Shown: in pieces, positions 1 to 11,460 of the stretch
How the letters are laid out: the number at the start of each line of letters is the position of its first letter
Position numbering within the stretch: the stretch's first letter is position 1
Assembly: GCA_021029095.1 (NCBI GenBank)
Contig: JAJOHG010000265.1
Span: 1-35,364 of the forward strand
Reading direction: 5' to 3'
Length of the DNA: 35,364 nucleotides
From: Phellopilus nigrolimitatus
Lineage: Eukaryota > Basidiomycota > Agaricomycetes > Hymenochaetales > Hymenochaetaceae
Translations under genes and position numbers: made by a program
Notes under the pieces: generated by a model
What the model was told of the DNA's origin: nothing
The model's input: only the letters and a program-made list of their open reading frames with translations
Databases searched by the model: none

Positions 1-1227
1 AATGTTTGCGAGAATCTTGTTGTGGACTTTCCCGCCTTTTTTATCTGTTTCTGCATCGGCGTCACGTCGCGGATACCAACCATTATCCGCGAAGCAGATA
101 CCGACTCCACGGTGAGTACAAATCGCTAGGAGAAAGTGGTGGACTACGTCGGCAGGGACGTGTTCTGGATCTGATCCCTCTTTCACGGTCCGCTCGTAGA
201 GTTTTAGAAGCTGAAAGCAGAGGTCAGATTGTAAGCGCGTCCTTAAAAAGAAGTTGGCTCACATGTTGCACGGTTGTCTCGCCAAAGAGACCAACTTTGA
301 GAGTCCGCTTCACTTTCTGGTCCTGCCAAAGATTCGTCCAGAGAACCTCAAGCACGTAGCGTACCACAAGATGCGGGTCCGCGTTCAAACCTTTGAAAAT
401 TGACAAGAATATGTCTCGGTGTTGTTCCAAAAACATAGACTTCAGGTGTGAGGACGAAGAGGATACGAAGGAAAGAATGAATTGCAGGCACAACGTGCGG
501 ATATCTGGTCTGGCTAGAATATCGTGCTCGCCGTCCTTTCCTTTCCTTCGCATATAGAGAAGCTTATGGAAGACCTACGAGGGGATTTATTAAAGATAAA
601 ACCAATAGTCGGTCTATAGAACTCACTTTCACGTCCCATGAAAACGACTCTAAGAGACATTTTTGCTCCTTTCCACCTGCAAACTTTGAAATGGCGTTCA
701 AAAGCTTCAATGCCGCAAGACATAAATCGGAGTGCGCGCCCGACAAGTACGAGTCAAGTCTTCGCATCCGTTGCGCTGTGAGCAGTTTTTTCACAATCGG
801 TTGTCCAAGAGTTTGGTAAACGAAATGCAGCGAGGTAAGCGTCAAGAGACATGACAGAATAGACACGCAAAGTGCTGTCGTAGCCGGCTTGGAGTAGGAT
901 TCAGAAATGCATCGACTTCATCCTATTCTCTGGTACGCTCACCTGAGGACCTTTCTCAAGTACACCAAATACATCTTGAGCACCGGGTGAAATCTCCAGC
1001 CACTCCTTCACCAAAATCAATCGAGCGTCCTGAGTAGAAACGCTATCTTCTCCTGGCTTCAAGGAAAGTTGGTTTCTCAACGTCTTCAGACCGTCGATCG
1101 GGACATTCTGGCTGCTCGTCCAGAAAAAAGCGTGAATGTCCCTTCCACTTGAAAAAATTGGCGTTTTCGGCTGAGCCACTGCTGGGTCACCCAGTCTTGC
1201 TTGCTTTTGTCTGCCATGAGCGACCAT
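1..1227 (-). CDS. URB1: URB1/NPA1-like 60S ribosome biogenesis protein, 5' part, runs off the window
   Basis: This is the N-terminal part of nucleolar pre-ribosomal-associated protein 1 (Urb1/Npa1), a large helical-repeat protein of early pre-60S particles. Four exons join in frame: 1227-943, 887-627, 562-263 and 210-1. The introns are 55, 64 and 52 bp with GTGAGC, GTGAGT and GTGAGC donors. The start is the ATG at 1227 (MVAHGRQKQARL); the open frame further upstream has no ATG. Family-like stretches are RDIHAFFW, DVPIDGLK-type repeats, RPDIRTLCLQFILSFVSSSS, VVRYVLEVLWTNL and, in exon 4, HHFLLAICTHRGVGICF followed by DNGWYPR, which is highly typical of Urb1. The reading frame is still open at base 1, so the 3' part lies outside. 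It is divergent from the CR NTPase gene. The identification rests on remembered family motifs. Confidence 0.85.
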
Positions 1228-1593
1228 TTCATTGCCGTGGACGACAAGACAAACTGTAGACAAAATAAAGACAAAATGCGAGTAATTCCAGTTCCGGGCC
1301 AGTGACAGATTATACTTACATAATATGCGCTGTCACTAGCATTGGTTTGTCACGTCAGTCGTTCGAATCGAAGTTTGTCCCCCCCTACATACATGTAATT
1401 GGTTCGTTTGCGATTCATCTCATTAGAAGACGTCATGTTGAATACCATTCTTCGACAGGCTAACCTCTGACACGCTACAACCTCAAGTATACGTGCAGAA
1501 CATTTACGAAACTCCGGCAGAATCGACTAGTACATATCGTTTACTTTTATTGATATTTAACCTCCATCACTCTGCTACGTGACTTGGGCTCAG
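1228..1593. other. Divergent intergenic region between URB1 and the CR NTPase
   Basis: This stretch of 366 bases lies between two divergent genes and should hold both promoters and the missing first exon of the right-hand gene. Candidate ATGs at 1276, 1326 and 1435 meet stops quickly and do not join the 1594 exon in a convincing phase. I see no clear TATA box or other gene. Confidence 0.4.
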
Positions 1594-2948
1594 AAATCTC
1601 CCTGGAACACTATGCAAGAGCTAGAAGGTCTGCTGAAAGTTGCTTTCGGAACAATATAGAAATCATCTCTGACAGATATATTATAGCTGAAGAACGAGCT
1701 GTTCGACGCGGGTTCATCTCCAACAAGAATCCCGACGACCCACCCGCGAAATTTTCTGATCCCAGGCATCTGAACTGGCTCCCCTTTCCCCATACAACGG
1801 CAGGTCAACCAGCGCGTTTCAGTCTGCAGCGACAGAATAAAGTGGTTGTCTTCCCGTTCATCGGCCGTAACATCTTCCGCAAGCTGTACGAATACGCGGC
1901 CGAGTTCGAGAAGGACCCCTTCCGCGGCTATGCGAAAGTGTATCTGCATGGCTGTGCGGGGACGGGCAAGTCACACATTCTCGCGGCACTCGCATGCCTG
2001 CTCACACACGAAGGGAAGCGCGTCGTGTACGTTCCCGACTGCCTGCTTCTCATCGAGAGCTTCTTCATAGAGATGCGCGGCGCGCTACAGTTTGCATTCC
2101 CCGAGTACGCAAGCACCATGGACGCGTGGACAGATGTCGAACAGATCAGAGATTTCTGTCGCGCCTGGCGCAAGTCCGGAAGCATCTTTTTTGTGATCGA
2201 CCAGCGCGAGGCGCTCGATCCTGTGCCGGATGACCCGGACAAGGACCGGAAAGCGGAAGTGAGGATCTGGCTAGACGAGCTTCTCAGTCGCAATTTCGTC
2301 GCGTTCAGCGCGTCGGCGGATTCCAAAACTTTCCGACCTCGCCCCGGAAAGAGGACGAACATCAGGGACATCACGCTGCAGACAGGATTTAACGAGGTTC
2401 ATAGTTTTCGCATTTGAACCTAAATGTCTAACATCTGACTTATTTATAGGACGAAATGAGTTGGTGGTGGAAGCATAACTCGAAGAATCTTCCCTCGGTG
2501 AAGGCCGACGAACGGAGGTCTATCGAAGAGCTCACTGGCTGCGTTCCGCTCCTTCTCCGGCCCCTTCTCCGACTCAAGGAGCGGCAATTCAGCGACGCTA
2601 AGGAGCAGTTCCTTGCCTCTGAAGAACTCGTTTCCGTCCGCACAGGTGTTATTAGCTTCATGTCGAAGAACCAAGAGATCTGGCCACCTTGGGCAGAGAA
2701 ATCGTACGTACTTTCCTCGCTGACAAATACGATCTGACGACGATCCTTCATTCAGATTTTTTAAACACATGGACGCGTGTGTGCGAGAAGTCTTTCTCTC
2801 CGCACCTGACGAAGACGTCTACGATCACCGTTACTTTTATTTCACGATGACAAATGGAGCATGGCAGGGTCATTGCGTCTGCGGCCTCGTGCGCGACACC
2901 ATTGAACCGAAAGTAGCCGAATACAAGGAGTTCAACAAGAAACGATAG
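1594..2948 (+). CDS. Crinkler-like (CR) P-loop NTPase, N-terminus unresolved
   Basis: Three exons join in frame: 1594-2396, 2450-2703 and 2756-2948 (TAG at 2946), encoding about 416 residues. The introns are 53 and 52 bp. A Walker A motif (HGCAGTGKSH, near 1945-1977) is followed by the stretch GKRVVYVPDCLLL. A Walker B-like strand ends in Asp-Gln (IFFVIDQ, 2184-2204). Further on are GFNEDEMSWWW, IEELTGCVPLLLRP and a C-terminal DHRYFYF...CGLVRD. This motif order matches the STAND-like NTPase module of Crinkler/CR proteins, which is common in basidiomycetes and Glomeromycota. In that family it sits upstream of or beside effector nuclease domains. No LxLFLAK header or nuclease domain is visible here. 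The first exon begins at an acceptor (CAG at 1591-1593) with no upstream ATG in frame, so a short 5' exon is missing from my model or the gene has lost its start. The first donor, GTTCAT, is unusual. It is convergent with ADE2. Confidence 0.68.
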
Positions 2949-3161
2949 TTAGTCTTTCCCGATTCTCTGCTTTGTGCCCGATAGTCACTGCCTTGTAGTA
3001 TAAATATCCGACCAATGGACATCCAAGCGTCTTTCTCAGACACGGCAGAATAAGGTACAACATCTGTCAGATAGACTGTATTGTACAACAGCACTGTTTT
3101 TCATACTCTATGTTTCTTCCACGGCATTATACAGCTTTTAATCTTCCCCGAATACTTGCTC

Positions 3162-5053
3162 CTAACTCTTCCCATACTTCTCCCAACCAATCTCCTCGAT
3201 TTGTGAGGCTTTCACAAGCACCTCTTCCTCCTGCTTCTTCATGAACACATCCATGGACTCTAGGAGCGAGGGTACACTTGCGCTGAGGATTCGAATTGCT
3301 AGAAGGGCAGCATTTGTGCTGTTGTTGATCGCAACCGTCGCAACCGGAATGCCCCTCGGCATCTGCACAATGCTATGCAATGAGTCCACGCCGTCGAGGG
3401 TGCTCCCCTTTACAGGCACGCCGATGACCGGAAGGGGAGTCATCGCGGCGATCATGCCGGGGAGGTGGGCAGCACCGCCCGCACCCGCGATGATCACGCG
3501 TAGTCCGCGAGCGACCGCACTGCCAGCGTATTGTGCCATGCGCGTCGGCGTGCGGTGTGCAGAGACGATGGTTAGCTCGTACGGAACGCGGAAGACATCG
3601 AGCACACGTGCGGCTGTGACCATTACGGGTAGGTCGCTATCTGAGCCCATGATGATGCCAACGAGCGGCTGCGCAGCAGGTTTTCCGGAGCCTGATGCTG
3701 GAAGCGTGGGCGCATAGAGGTCCGTCGATTCTGGGGATGCGTCGGGAAGCGCCTGCAGAAGTGCACGAAGATTCGTGCGTACGGCAGCGTCGGATTCGCC
3801 AACGAGCGTTATGTGTCCCATTTTGCGGCCCTTGCGGCAGTCGCGCTTGCCGTACAAGTGCACGGTTGCACCGGGAGTTTCAAGAGCAGCACGCGCAACA
3901 CGTGTGATCTCTTCCATGGAGTCCGAGTATCCAAGGAGATTAAGCATCGCTGAGCTCTGCACTTTAAGAGCTGTCGAACCGAGCGGAAGAGAGAGGATGG
4001 CTCGCAAATGGTTTTCGTACTGAGAGGTGTAGCACGCTTCTATGGTGTAGTGGCCAGAATTGTGCGGGCGAGGAGCAATCTCGTTGACCAAAAGTGTGTC
4101 TGTAGAAGTCGTAAGAGAAGACGAGCTGGAAACCAAGTGGAAAAACCCACCATCTTTTAAGAGGAACATTTCTACTCCAAAAACTCCTGCACCAGAGAAC
4201 GTCCTGACCGCATTTTCTGCAAGCTTACGAGCCCGGACTGCAACGTCCGGATTCATATGATGCAGGGGAGCAAAAACGAGATGGCAAATATTGTCTTTGT
4301 GCACTGTCTCGACAACAGGATAGGAGCGAACGTCACCAGTAGTGGTACGAACGACCATGACCGCGACCTCTTTCGCTAGTGATACCATGCGTTCAGCATA
4401 TAGTGGTCTAGAGCCTAACGCGGCAATCGCTTCCTCGGTCCTCGAAAGATCCTTCAACACGAAATTCCCTCGTCCATCGTAAGCCATTGTACGACTCTTC
4501 AGCATCAGCGGCAGTCCCAGGCCGAGCGCAGCAGCTTCCACAGATGACACCGAAGATTCGACTTGAAGATAATCCGCGACAGGTATCCCGTGATCGAACA
4601 GGTGGTGCTTCTGTACGAGCTTGTTCTGTATTATGCGGATTGTAGCTGGACTCGGGTGCACCTCGATCTTGGTACACTTCTCAATCTTCTCAAGCACCGT
4701 GACATCGACATGTTCAATCTCCACGGTGAGGACATCCACCTTTGCTGCAAGTTCGCTGATCTTTGCTGGGTCGGAGAAGGAACCATCGACATGACCAAGA
4801 TGCGGAGGCGACGAGACGATCTGTTTGGCTGGGGTGTGTTCTCCAACATCCAGAATGACGACATCAATATTCAGCAAGGATGCAGACGCTGCCAGCATCC
4901 GCCCAAGCTGGCCGCCGCCTGCGCATACATGTTAAGCAAAGCTGGCGAAGATTAGTGCGAAACCTGTGGACGTGATCAGCGCTGAAGTTCATGGTTTATC
5001 TCAACAGAAATAAACCCACTCCCACCTAGTATACCGACTTTTCGCTTGTCCAT
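3162..5053 (-). CDS. ADE2: Phosphoribosylaminoimidazole carboxylase (AIR carboxylase)
   Basis: This is the fungal bifunctional purine enzyme that converts aminoimidazole ribonucleotide to its carboxylated form, the sixth step of de novo IMP synthesis, in the cytosol. There are two exons. A short exon, 5053-5026, encodes MDKRKVGIL plus one base. After a 107 bp intron, exon 4918-3162 completes the nucleotide-binding motif [14 protein letters not shown]. The protein is about 594 residues, close to the usual 570-600. The N-terminal two thirds is the PurK-type ATP-grasp domain ([48 protein letters not shown]). The C-terminal third is the PurE domain ([40 protein letters not shown]). The exon-2 frame is intact with no missing motif. 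The 3' end faces the CR NTPase, with about 210 bp between the stops. Confidence 0.96.
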
Positions 5054-5290
5054 TGCACGAAAGAAGGATTGTGCAAAAATCAGCAGGAAGTCGAGAGTCA
5101 CGGTGTAGAAAGGAAAGGTAATTTGCAGTCGTGGGAAATCAATTGGCTTTTGGACGCGCTGTTGTTACTTGCTTACGCGCCTGGTGGCGCTCATCCACCA
5201 AACCGATTTCCCATCAACATGATTCATTATGTGAGCCGAATGAACTACTGCATAGTCAGCTTTCTAAGAACCATACATCATCTTTGTTAG
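5054..5290. other. ADE2 upstream region
   Basis: This is the gap between the ADE2 start codon and the left edge of duplicated segment A. It should contain the ADE2 promoter. I see no convincing gene or TATA box in it. Confidence 0.4.
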
Positions 5291-5769
5291 TCATTGACTG
5301 GTCTCAAGCTTTGTAGCATGTGTGGCAATGTGTGTTATAAAATAGTCACGGGAAAAGGAACAAGTATGACCCAGATCATAAGCGCGCATACGATATTAAG
5401 ATCATTCCCATTTTTAGCTTCATGATGGAGGATCGTACATACAACAAAAAACGAGCTGCGAGCGGCCTACTTCCTTGTTCTACAGCCAGGAGTCTACGGA
5501 TACCAGGCCACTATAGAGTTACAGTACAGAGCAGTGATAGGGTACTCTTCAGAACAACTAGGTTCCTCCGCATCATTGTCAATATGGTGCTGGAGTGCTT
5601 CAGGGGAGTTGGCACGTTGTTGATGAACTCGATCGTGTTCCACACGATAGAGAGGATTGGCGGGGTAGAGCGATAGAGCGGATGGGGAAGCTTTGGAAGA
5701 TGATGACGAGCTAATTTCCAGCTTTTGTCGTTTGTGGTGGAAAGACGGATGAAGATTAAGCAGCGGACT

Positions 5770-7756
5770 TCAGTGACACAACGTAGCGCCTACCTGCGAG
5801 CCTTCCATTTCCTCTGTTGGCCCATAATCCGTTCGCGCGCATGCTTGAGAGCCCTCCATCTCCAACGTGTTTCTAGAGTCGCGCATCTCCCCAGGATCAG
5901 ACGTTTCGACAGCATTGCTCGCGAAATCCATAGTATCCATAGGAACTTGCCAGTGGTCATTTACTCCACCTTCTGCAACGACAGATCGAAGATTTAGAAT
6001 CATCCGCGAGGAGAGCACCGAATGAAAGACCCGTGGCAACCTGCATGTAGGGTTTCGTTTACTTATAAAGTTAAGTCGCTCAAGATTACTCAGTACTCAC
6101 ACGATTAAGAGCTCGTAATAATTGCGCTGTAACATAGCATCAGAAGATTGTATTTTGATATTTTGTAAAAAATAGAAAAGGGTGGTTCGTACAATTGCGC
6201 TACCCTTTAGTATTATCATAGTGATTGCCATCATTAAAGCTATGGGGCAAGGTTGAGCCATTTTTTTCAAACGTCTTCCGGACTGATGCTTCGTTAACAT
6301 ACCGAAAAACCCGAGAAAATACATCATTCCTGACATCGACAAATGCCTGCTTAGCCTCTTATACTTCAGATATGTACCGATCATGCTCACCGTCTCTATA
6401 GAATACCGTTAGAAGCGGGCCTGGTCGTACATCCTCGCGCCCTGATTTATCATCAGCTATCATTACCCGGAGAGAAGGTTTTCAAACTGCAAACACTGTT
6501 TTACGCCCTTCCACAGTGTCAAGAGCACGGTCACTACGGATGATGTTTATTATATGCATCCATTGAAGATTGGAAGAGAATATCATACCACATTGCAAAG
6601 ACAAGAACACCGCGAATATGATAAATTCCCCGCTCACGTCTGTGGAAAGCACTAAGATGCAAGGTATGATATTTGGCACGGTCGATCGTTGAACTTTTGA
6701 ATGAGTCGGCGAGTGACTCTTTTCATACTCCTTAATGATTTCGGACTTACTTGTTGATCCACTTGCGATTCTATTGTATGCAATGATGAAACAGACAAGG
6801 CCCACCTTCATCGTGGTAAAGAAGTGTTGATAAACAGTTATTCTCAAACGAAACTTAAAGTTGACGAATAATACTCACAAGTTTCAAAGAAAAAAGCGTA
6901 AAAAAGATGTATCGTGACCCTCCCCACAGCGCGTACGTGCGCAAGGACATGATAGCTGAAAAGAAGCCAGATGTAGATAAAAGTCAGGTGTTTGCATCGA
7001 TGAAATAAGGGCGAATAGAACCTCCAGCGATTATAATACCACCACCAAACATGTCTTTCAAATGATGGTAATGAAATCTGTCTTATGAAATCGTCAGATT
7101 TCATTCAATTATGGCAAACTCACGCATGGAAACACTGAAAAATTTGTTGCAAAGCTAACAATTCTCTCTTGAGCTTTCCTTCCAGCTGATCATGATATCA
7201 CGTACATACGTTTAGGCTCAGGTTTGAATGATGCAAATCTAATGATGGATGGAGAATGTTCGTTCGCATCTAAAGCTCGAAAGAAGCGCAAAATGACGCA
7301 CAGACAAGCATGAAGGACGTGTCTATGAAAGCCGGGTATCTCGCGGCAAAGAAGAGAAGGTTTCCGGTATTCAGCTTTGATTTCCAAATAAGTTCGACCT
7401 TCAGATATGTCAAATTTAACAACTCTTGATGATAGTGATAAAGGCAGGACAGGAACCTCATCGCCGAACGTTATCAGATAATCGTACACCTGAAATTTCA
7501 CAATGAGGTCTGAGCATCAAAAAAATCATAATCTGAGCCAAACGACTTACAAGTACCGCAACACTGGCAACTGTTGGGAGTTTTAAACCTGTAAATACCA
7601 TTTATCCACTACAACGAGGAAAGAGAAAAATTCACTGTTTATATACTGCGAACAAGTATACATCAGAGTTGAGCCAGAAATGTCACATTAAAAAGAACGT
7701 AAAATTACCTGAACGACACGGACGTGACGGATGAAAACGGAAATTGGTTCAGTCAT
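5770..7756 (-). CDS. DUF6533-type seven-segment membrane protein, copy A
   Basis: This is a predicted multi-span membrane protein of the basidiomycete DUF6533 family; its function is unknown and it is receptor-like in layout. The start ATG at 7756 gives MTEPISVFIRHVRVVQ. The hallmark YINIASVAVLVYDYLITF is rebuilt across a 10 nt and a 20 nt exon, followed by VELIWKSKLNTGNLLFF and RYPAFIDTSFMLV. Later exons give IMSLRTYALWG, LTLWKGVKQ, LLTVFYRDG and FHSVLSSRMILNLRS, the typical last segment. About 17 exons follow the same phases as copy C, and I found no stop or frameshift. The C-terminal tail (about 70 residues) is hydrophilic and acidic and ends at 5770. Exon 8 reads MFGGGIIIAG, and exon 9 reads ALWGGSRYIFFTLF where B and C have ALWGRS. 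The gene appears intact. Confidence 0.8.
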
Positions 7757-7838
7757 ATTTTGAGTTCACTGCTTTGGCCACTGGCAAGAGCGTGGATGGT
7801 AGACAGACGCAGCTTGGAGGCTTGGAAGCTTGGACTTC

Positions 7839-7846
7839 CTTTATAG
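7839..7846 (-). promoter_or_regulatory. TATA box of DUF6533 copy A
   Basis: CTATAAAG on the minus strand lies about 85 bases upstream of the start codon. The same octamer sits at nearly the same distance in copies B and C, in otherwise diverging flanks. Confidence 0.55.
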
Positions 7847-8189
7847 ATGGGAGTGATGGGTTCCTCTCAGAGTCGTGGCATTTGATCATGAAATGAAATC
7901 TGATGTGCTCCTCAGCGGGTGGCCAGCGGTATTGAGGAAAATCTTTGTAAGTAAAGAAGCGGCCTAGTTTGAGTCCGTGTCACGCCAATGTATACTGCCC
8001 GCCCAAGTGAGAGTAAATAATAATGGATACAGCACTGAACAGCAGATAGATATCCATATGAAGAGGATTATTTTGAAAAAGACATAACGCTTGCATCCAC
8101 ACGACGCCTTCGCAACTCCCATCTGTCAAATCAGGATCCTGGGATCAGCTTCGGCGCTATGAAATGATCCTAGGATGAAGAGACTTTTT

Positions 8190-9382
8190 CAAGTAGATGA
8201 AGTTACATTCTAAGCATTTTGTACCTTGATTGGAAGCCCGGATTCAACTTCAAGTAGGAGAAAAGTCTTCGCCCTCCTTGAAAGGAAATTGGTTCCCGCA
8301 CACGACCGCACCACAACGACGACGATGAGCACACACAAAAATCCAAGGACGATGGTCTCGACATTGCCTATGGTATGCTTGGAGTTCAGTAGGTGCTACT
8401 CTTTCCCGATGAAGGACTTTTCGAGGCAATCGCTTTCAAGGCTTCGCAGTAATAGACAAGATATTTGCGCTCTTTTTACGCTTGACGACAGCAACGAAAC
8501 GGGAAGAGACGCGACCTCAGCGCGGACATTTCCAGCGCTCTGCTCTTAGGCCGTCTCTTGGGCTTTCGGCATGGTGCGTAAATTTGATGTACGTATGTGC
8601 CGTAAGGCCGTAAGGGCCATATAAAACAGATGCCGTGCCATATGTTGCCTCCAAATCTCGCAATATGTTTTAGTCCGATCCGCGCCCGTATACGACACGG
8701 TGCGGAGCCCTACGCAGCGGCGGGTTGTTGCGATCTTCAAACGTGAGAAGGGACATGTTTATAGTACCTTATTCTATCTCATTTATTCTAGCACACTGTT
8801 TACAGGATACAGTCGACTTTCTAATAATGCATAAGGTAATAATGCATATGAGCTACTAATGCATATGAAAACTGGGGACGGACCTTATGCATTATTAAAA
8901 AGTCGACTGTATTCAAATCACAGCAAACTGCTGACGGATGAGCCCTCATACTGTGCCTGAGATGCCCGGGTCCAGTGCATCACTGCATCATATCTTGTCG
9001 GAAACAAATTTTCGCCGCGCAGCCAACGTTCGTGATGAAATCCGATTTCTTAAAGATATATTATCGGTTGAACCCACGTGAAGGTAACGAGAAGTGTCGC
9101 ACCAAAAGCATAAGGAGACGCAGCAAAAGACAAGGCCATGTTCGGAACGCTCGCCTCGGAAGCTCGAAAACAGGAAGGGGACAGAGTGAGGGAAATTCCC
9201 GATCCTGGAACCGAGTCCGTCTGCTAAGAATATCGTCAGTGAGGCGACCACAGGAAAGAAGGACAGCGTAAGACTTCTCCCGTGTCGTCCACTGTGAGAC
9301 AACCTTTTGTTCTCGTCGCCTTCATTTATCTCAATCGTGCGTGTTCTACTTCATCCGAAGCCTGTCACCAAATCCCTACTGT
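8190..9382. other. Gene-poor interval between segment A and the MuiA-like gene
   Basis: No ORF here has an ATG start, family resemblance and splice context together. Open frames near 8226-8549 and 8546-8740 have no recognisable motifs. The only structured item is the MITE at 8810-8909. The right edge (about 9300-9382) is the 3' flank of the MuiA-like gene. Confidence 0.5.
8810..8909. mobile_element. 100 bp MITE with 30 bp terminal inverted repeats and TA target duplication
   Basis: The left terminus starts CAGTCGACTTTCTAATAATG and the right terminus is its reverse complement with one mismatch over about 30 bases. TA dinucleotides flank both ends (8808-8809 and 8910-8911). The interior repeats AATGCATATGA. 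The CAGTCGAC-like termini with TA duplication fit a non-autonomous Tc1/mariner-pogo-type element. No transposase is in the window. Confidence 0.75.
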
Positions 9383-11460
9383 CTATGCCACAGAAGCTTC
9401 GTTCACCCATTCAATATCTGATGGCGCACTGACTTCCCAAACCAAGCTGACATCGACTGTCGCCCCGGGCTCGATATCGCACACCCATTCCAACAGTCCT
9501 TGAGCACTCTCAGCGCTAGACTCATCTTGAGATACTTTAGCTTCTCCAACATCATCTCCACCGCGCTGCACCCAACGAGCCGCTACGCCATTCTGCAACG
9601 TGACGGCCTTTCCTTTCCCTCCGGCGGACAGGCCTTTTGGCTCGAGAACGTTCACCTTTATCTTCGCATCGCGCGAAACATGAACGCGGTCTTTGATGAG
9701 AAGACGCGGAAGCCTAGTAAGACGGTTGTTCTTGACTGTAATCGCCTGCTCGAAGGTCACGGTTTTCATCTTCGTAGTCAAGACAGTCCCTCCCGTCGTC
9801 TTCGTCTTCTTCGACTGGGGATGGTAGGTGACGCGGACCGCCGGATCGACACCAAGAGAGCATGAGAAACTCTCCTGCGGACTGACGTGCTGCATTGTAG
9901 CTGTGAGTCTTGTGAAGCAAAAGACAGCTTGCATCCGACAGAACTTACCGAGATCGACGACTTTGCAACGAAGCTCCCGTTCAAAAATATGTTTGCTTGT
10001 CCTGGAAGCAAAACGTATTTCGTCGTGTTCTTGACTTTACAACGTAGGAACACGTTCGCTATATCTTTGGGGACAGTGATCCACTCCAGGTCCGCCGATT
10101 CGAATTGCAACTCTGCGATCGAAACTTTGTGCGACTGTTGCTCGTTGTTGGATGCGCTCGGGATCGTGGACAGGCCGGTAATGGTGAATGCCGTGCTTAC
10201 AGCGCCATCCGTCGCCTGCGAGTCGCGCCCGCGAAAGAAACCGGGAGGTGGTGCGTCGTCAACGTATTCACTTTTCACAGCAGCAGAACGGGTTCGCATG
10301 GTTGGCACTAGGGTTCGCATCGGAGGACTCGTGCTTCTACTTGGACTCCTCCGGGCTCGGCGTTGGCGTCTCGGACTGTAGCTTCGACTTCGGCCTCTAT
10401 CCTGCTCCTGGATGATTATCGGTTGTTGTGGGCCCTGCGTTGGGACGGCCATATGAGACATGAAAGAAGGCAGTCCGCTTCTTCTCGAGCGCGTCTGAAC
10501 AACGGGTCTCTCGCGTTCGGAGATCCAGTTCGGTTGCAGAGACGGTATCTCCGTGCCCTGGAGGGTCGCCGCCGTGCTCAGGGTAAGAGCAACATTGTCC
10601 AGTCTTCGCCAGTCTTCTGCACGATAGACGCGCGATAGTGTAAACTGACATTGGAATCGCTCTTCGTGTCCGGAGCGATCAGAGCGCGGAGGTCGTACTG
10701 CGGTGACCACCATGCATGTGAAACAGCATACGTCAGTGAGAGCTCGACATTGCCGCCGCCTTCCGCCAAAACAACAATTGTGACTCTGACACCGCGACGG
10801 CGAAGACTGTCCTCGTCTGCATCAAGGCTCTTGCTCTTCTCCTGGATTTCTTTTTGCACTTGAACAAGATCGTCTTTCAATTTGGTAGCTCCCTCGTTGA
10901 TCTTGCTTTTTCGTGCAGCATAAGCGTCGAGAAATGCCTCGAGATGCTCGGCGTCTGTGTCTTTACCAGTCAATGTCTTGGCGTATTCTCCCAGAAACTT
11001 GGACTGGTTATCGAGGATCGCGATATCGGCGGTAATCTTGGATCTGCGGGCTTCCAGGTCTGTAAGAACATCAACATATTTTTCATAATCGTACGGAGCC
11101 GCAGGATCTAAGGACACGTACAAGCATATAAGTCTGGGGTACGAGAAAAATTCAAATATCAAAATGCTTACGGTAAACGACATCGAAAATCGTTGCATTG
11201 CCGATCCCGTCGACGCGTATGGAGCTTTCTTCCAAACATGTTGGGAGATTCTTTACTTCGACGCTGTTTTGACCATCCTTAAGCTCTACCTTGAGTTTTC
11301 TCTTCACCTGCGCAAAATTGTAACTTGCCTAAGAACGATGATCCGAAGAGATGAGCCAATAGTCACGCACCTCCGCCCGGTTTGTCTGAAAAAGCGTCAC
11401 CGAGTCTACGGGACTTTTACTAGCATCGCACTCGACGGAATAAGAACCCAAGTCGACCAT
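9383..11460 (-). CDS. MuiA-family protein (DUF4140 + DUF4139) with a one-base frameshift
   Basis: This is similar to fungal mucoidy-inhibitor-A-like proteins, whose molecular function is unknown. The exons are 11460-11371, 11307-11172, 11107-9949 and 9889-9383. The protein is about 630 residues if the frame is restored. The N-terminal DUF4140 part has VDSVTLFQTNRAE, VELKDGQNSVEVKNLP and SSIRVDGIGNATIFDV. A coiled-coil stretch follows (DLEARRSKITADIAILDNQ...). DUF4139 starts at VELSLTYAVSHAWWSPQYDL and HYRASIVQKTGEDW. At 10597-10602 the frame shifts: GAC TGG must be followed by GAC AAT for DNVALTLSTA, but one G is missing. Exon 3 is 1,159 nt where 1,158 or 1,161 would fit. An Arg-Ser-rich insert (GRSRSYSPRRQRRARR) interrupts DUF4139, which then resumes with VSIAELQFESADLEWITVPK and ends in EWVCDIEPGATVDVSLVWEV. 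Both sides of the shift are conserved, so this is a sequencing error or a very young pseudogene. Confidence 0.82.

Larger units (their letters stand above)
5290..8190. repeat. Duplicated segment A (about 2.9 kb, carries a DUF6533 gene)
   Basis: This is one of three diverged copies of the same unit, the others being about 18180-21110 and 30985-33990 (inverted). Similarity covers the whole gene, its introns, the 3' flank (for example the stretch with GTAGCATG...AATAGTCACGGG near 5315-5355) and the promoter with its TATA box. It fades near 8187, just after the shared AACTCCCATCTGTCA word. A is more diverged from B and C than they are from each other. No terminal repeats or transposase are visible, so this looks like segmental gene duplication and not a transposon. 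Confidence 0.8.

Noticed and set aside
1341..1390. tRNA-like TTCGAAT loop
   Set aside because: The loop-like word is present but the flanking bases do not form a T-stem, and no acceptor, D or anticodon arms fit around it.
2870..3094. Minus-strand frame over the 3' end of the CR NTPase
   Set aside because: Antisense shadow of the real last exon, without features.
6140..6175. In-frame 36 bp insertion in copy A exon (reading through NIKIQSSDAMLQ)
   Set aside because: The stretch is better explained as the 3' part of a 60-70 bp intron (donor GTACGA) that is shared by B and C, where reading through meets a stop.
5290..8190. Segments A, B and C as copies of a transposon
   Set aside because: No terminal repeats, target duplications or transposase; they carry a spliced family gene with its own promoter, which fits segmental duplication.
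9700..10400. Long plus-strand open frames opposite the MuiA-like gene
   Set aside because: They mirror the coding strand of a gene with clear family motifs and have none themselves.
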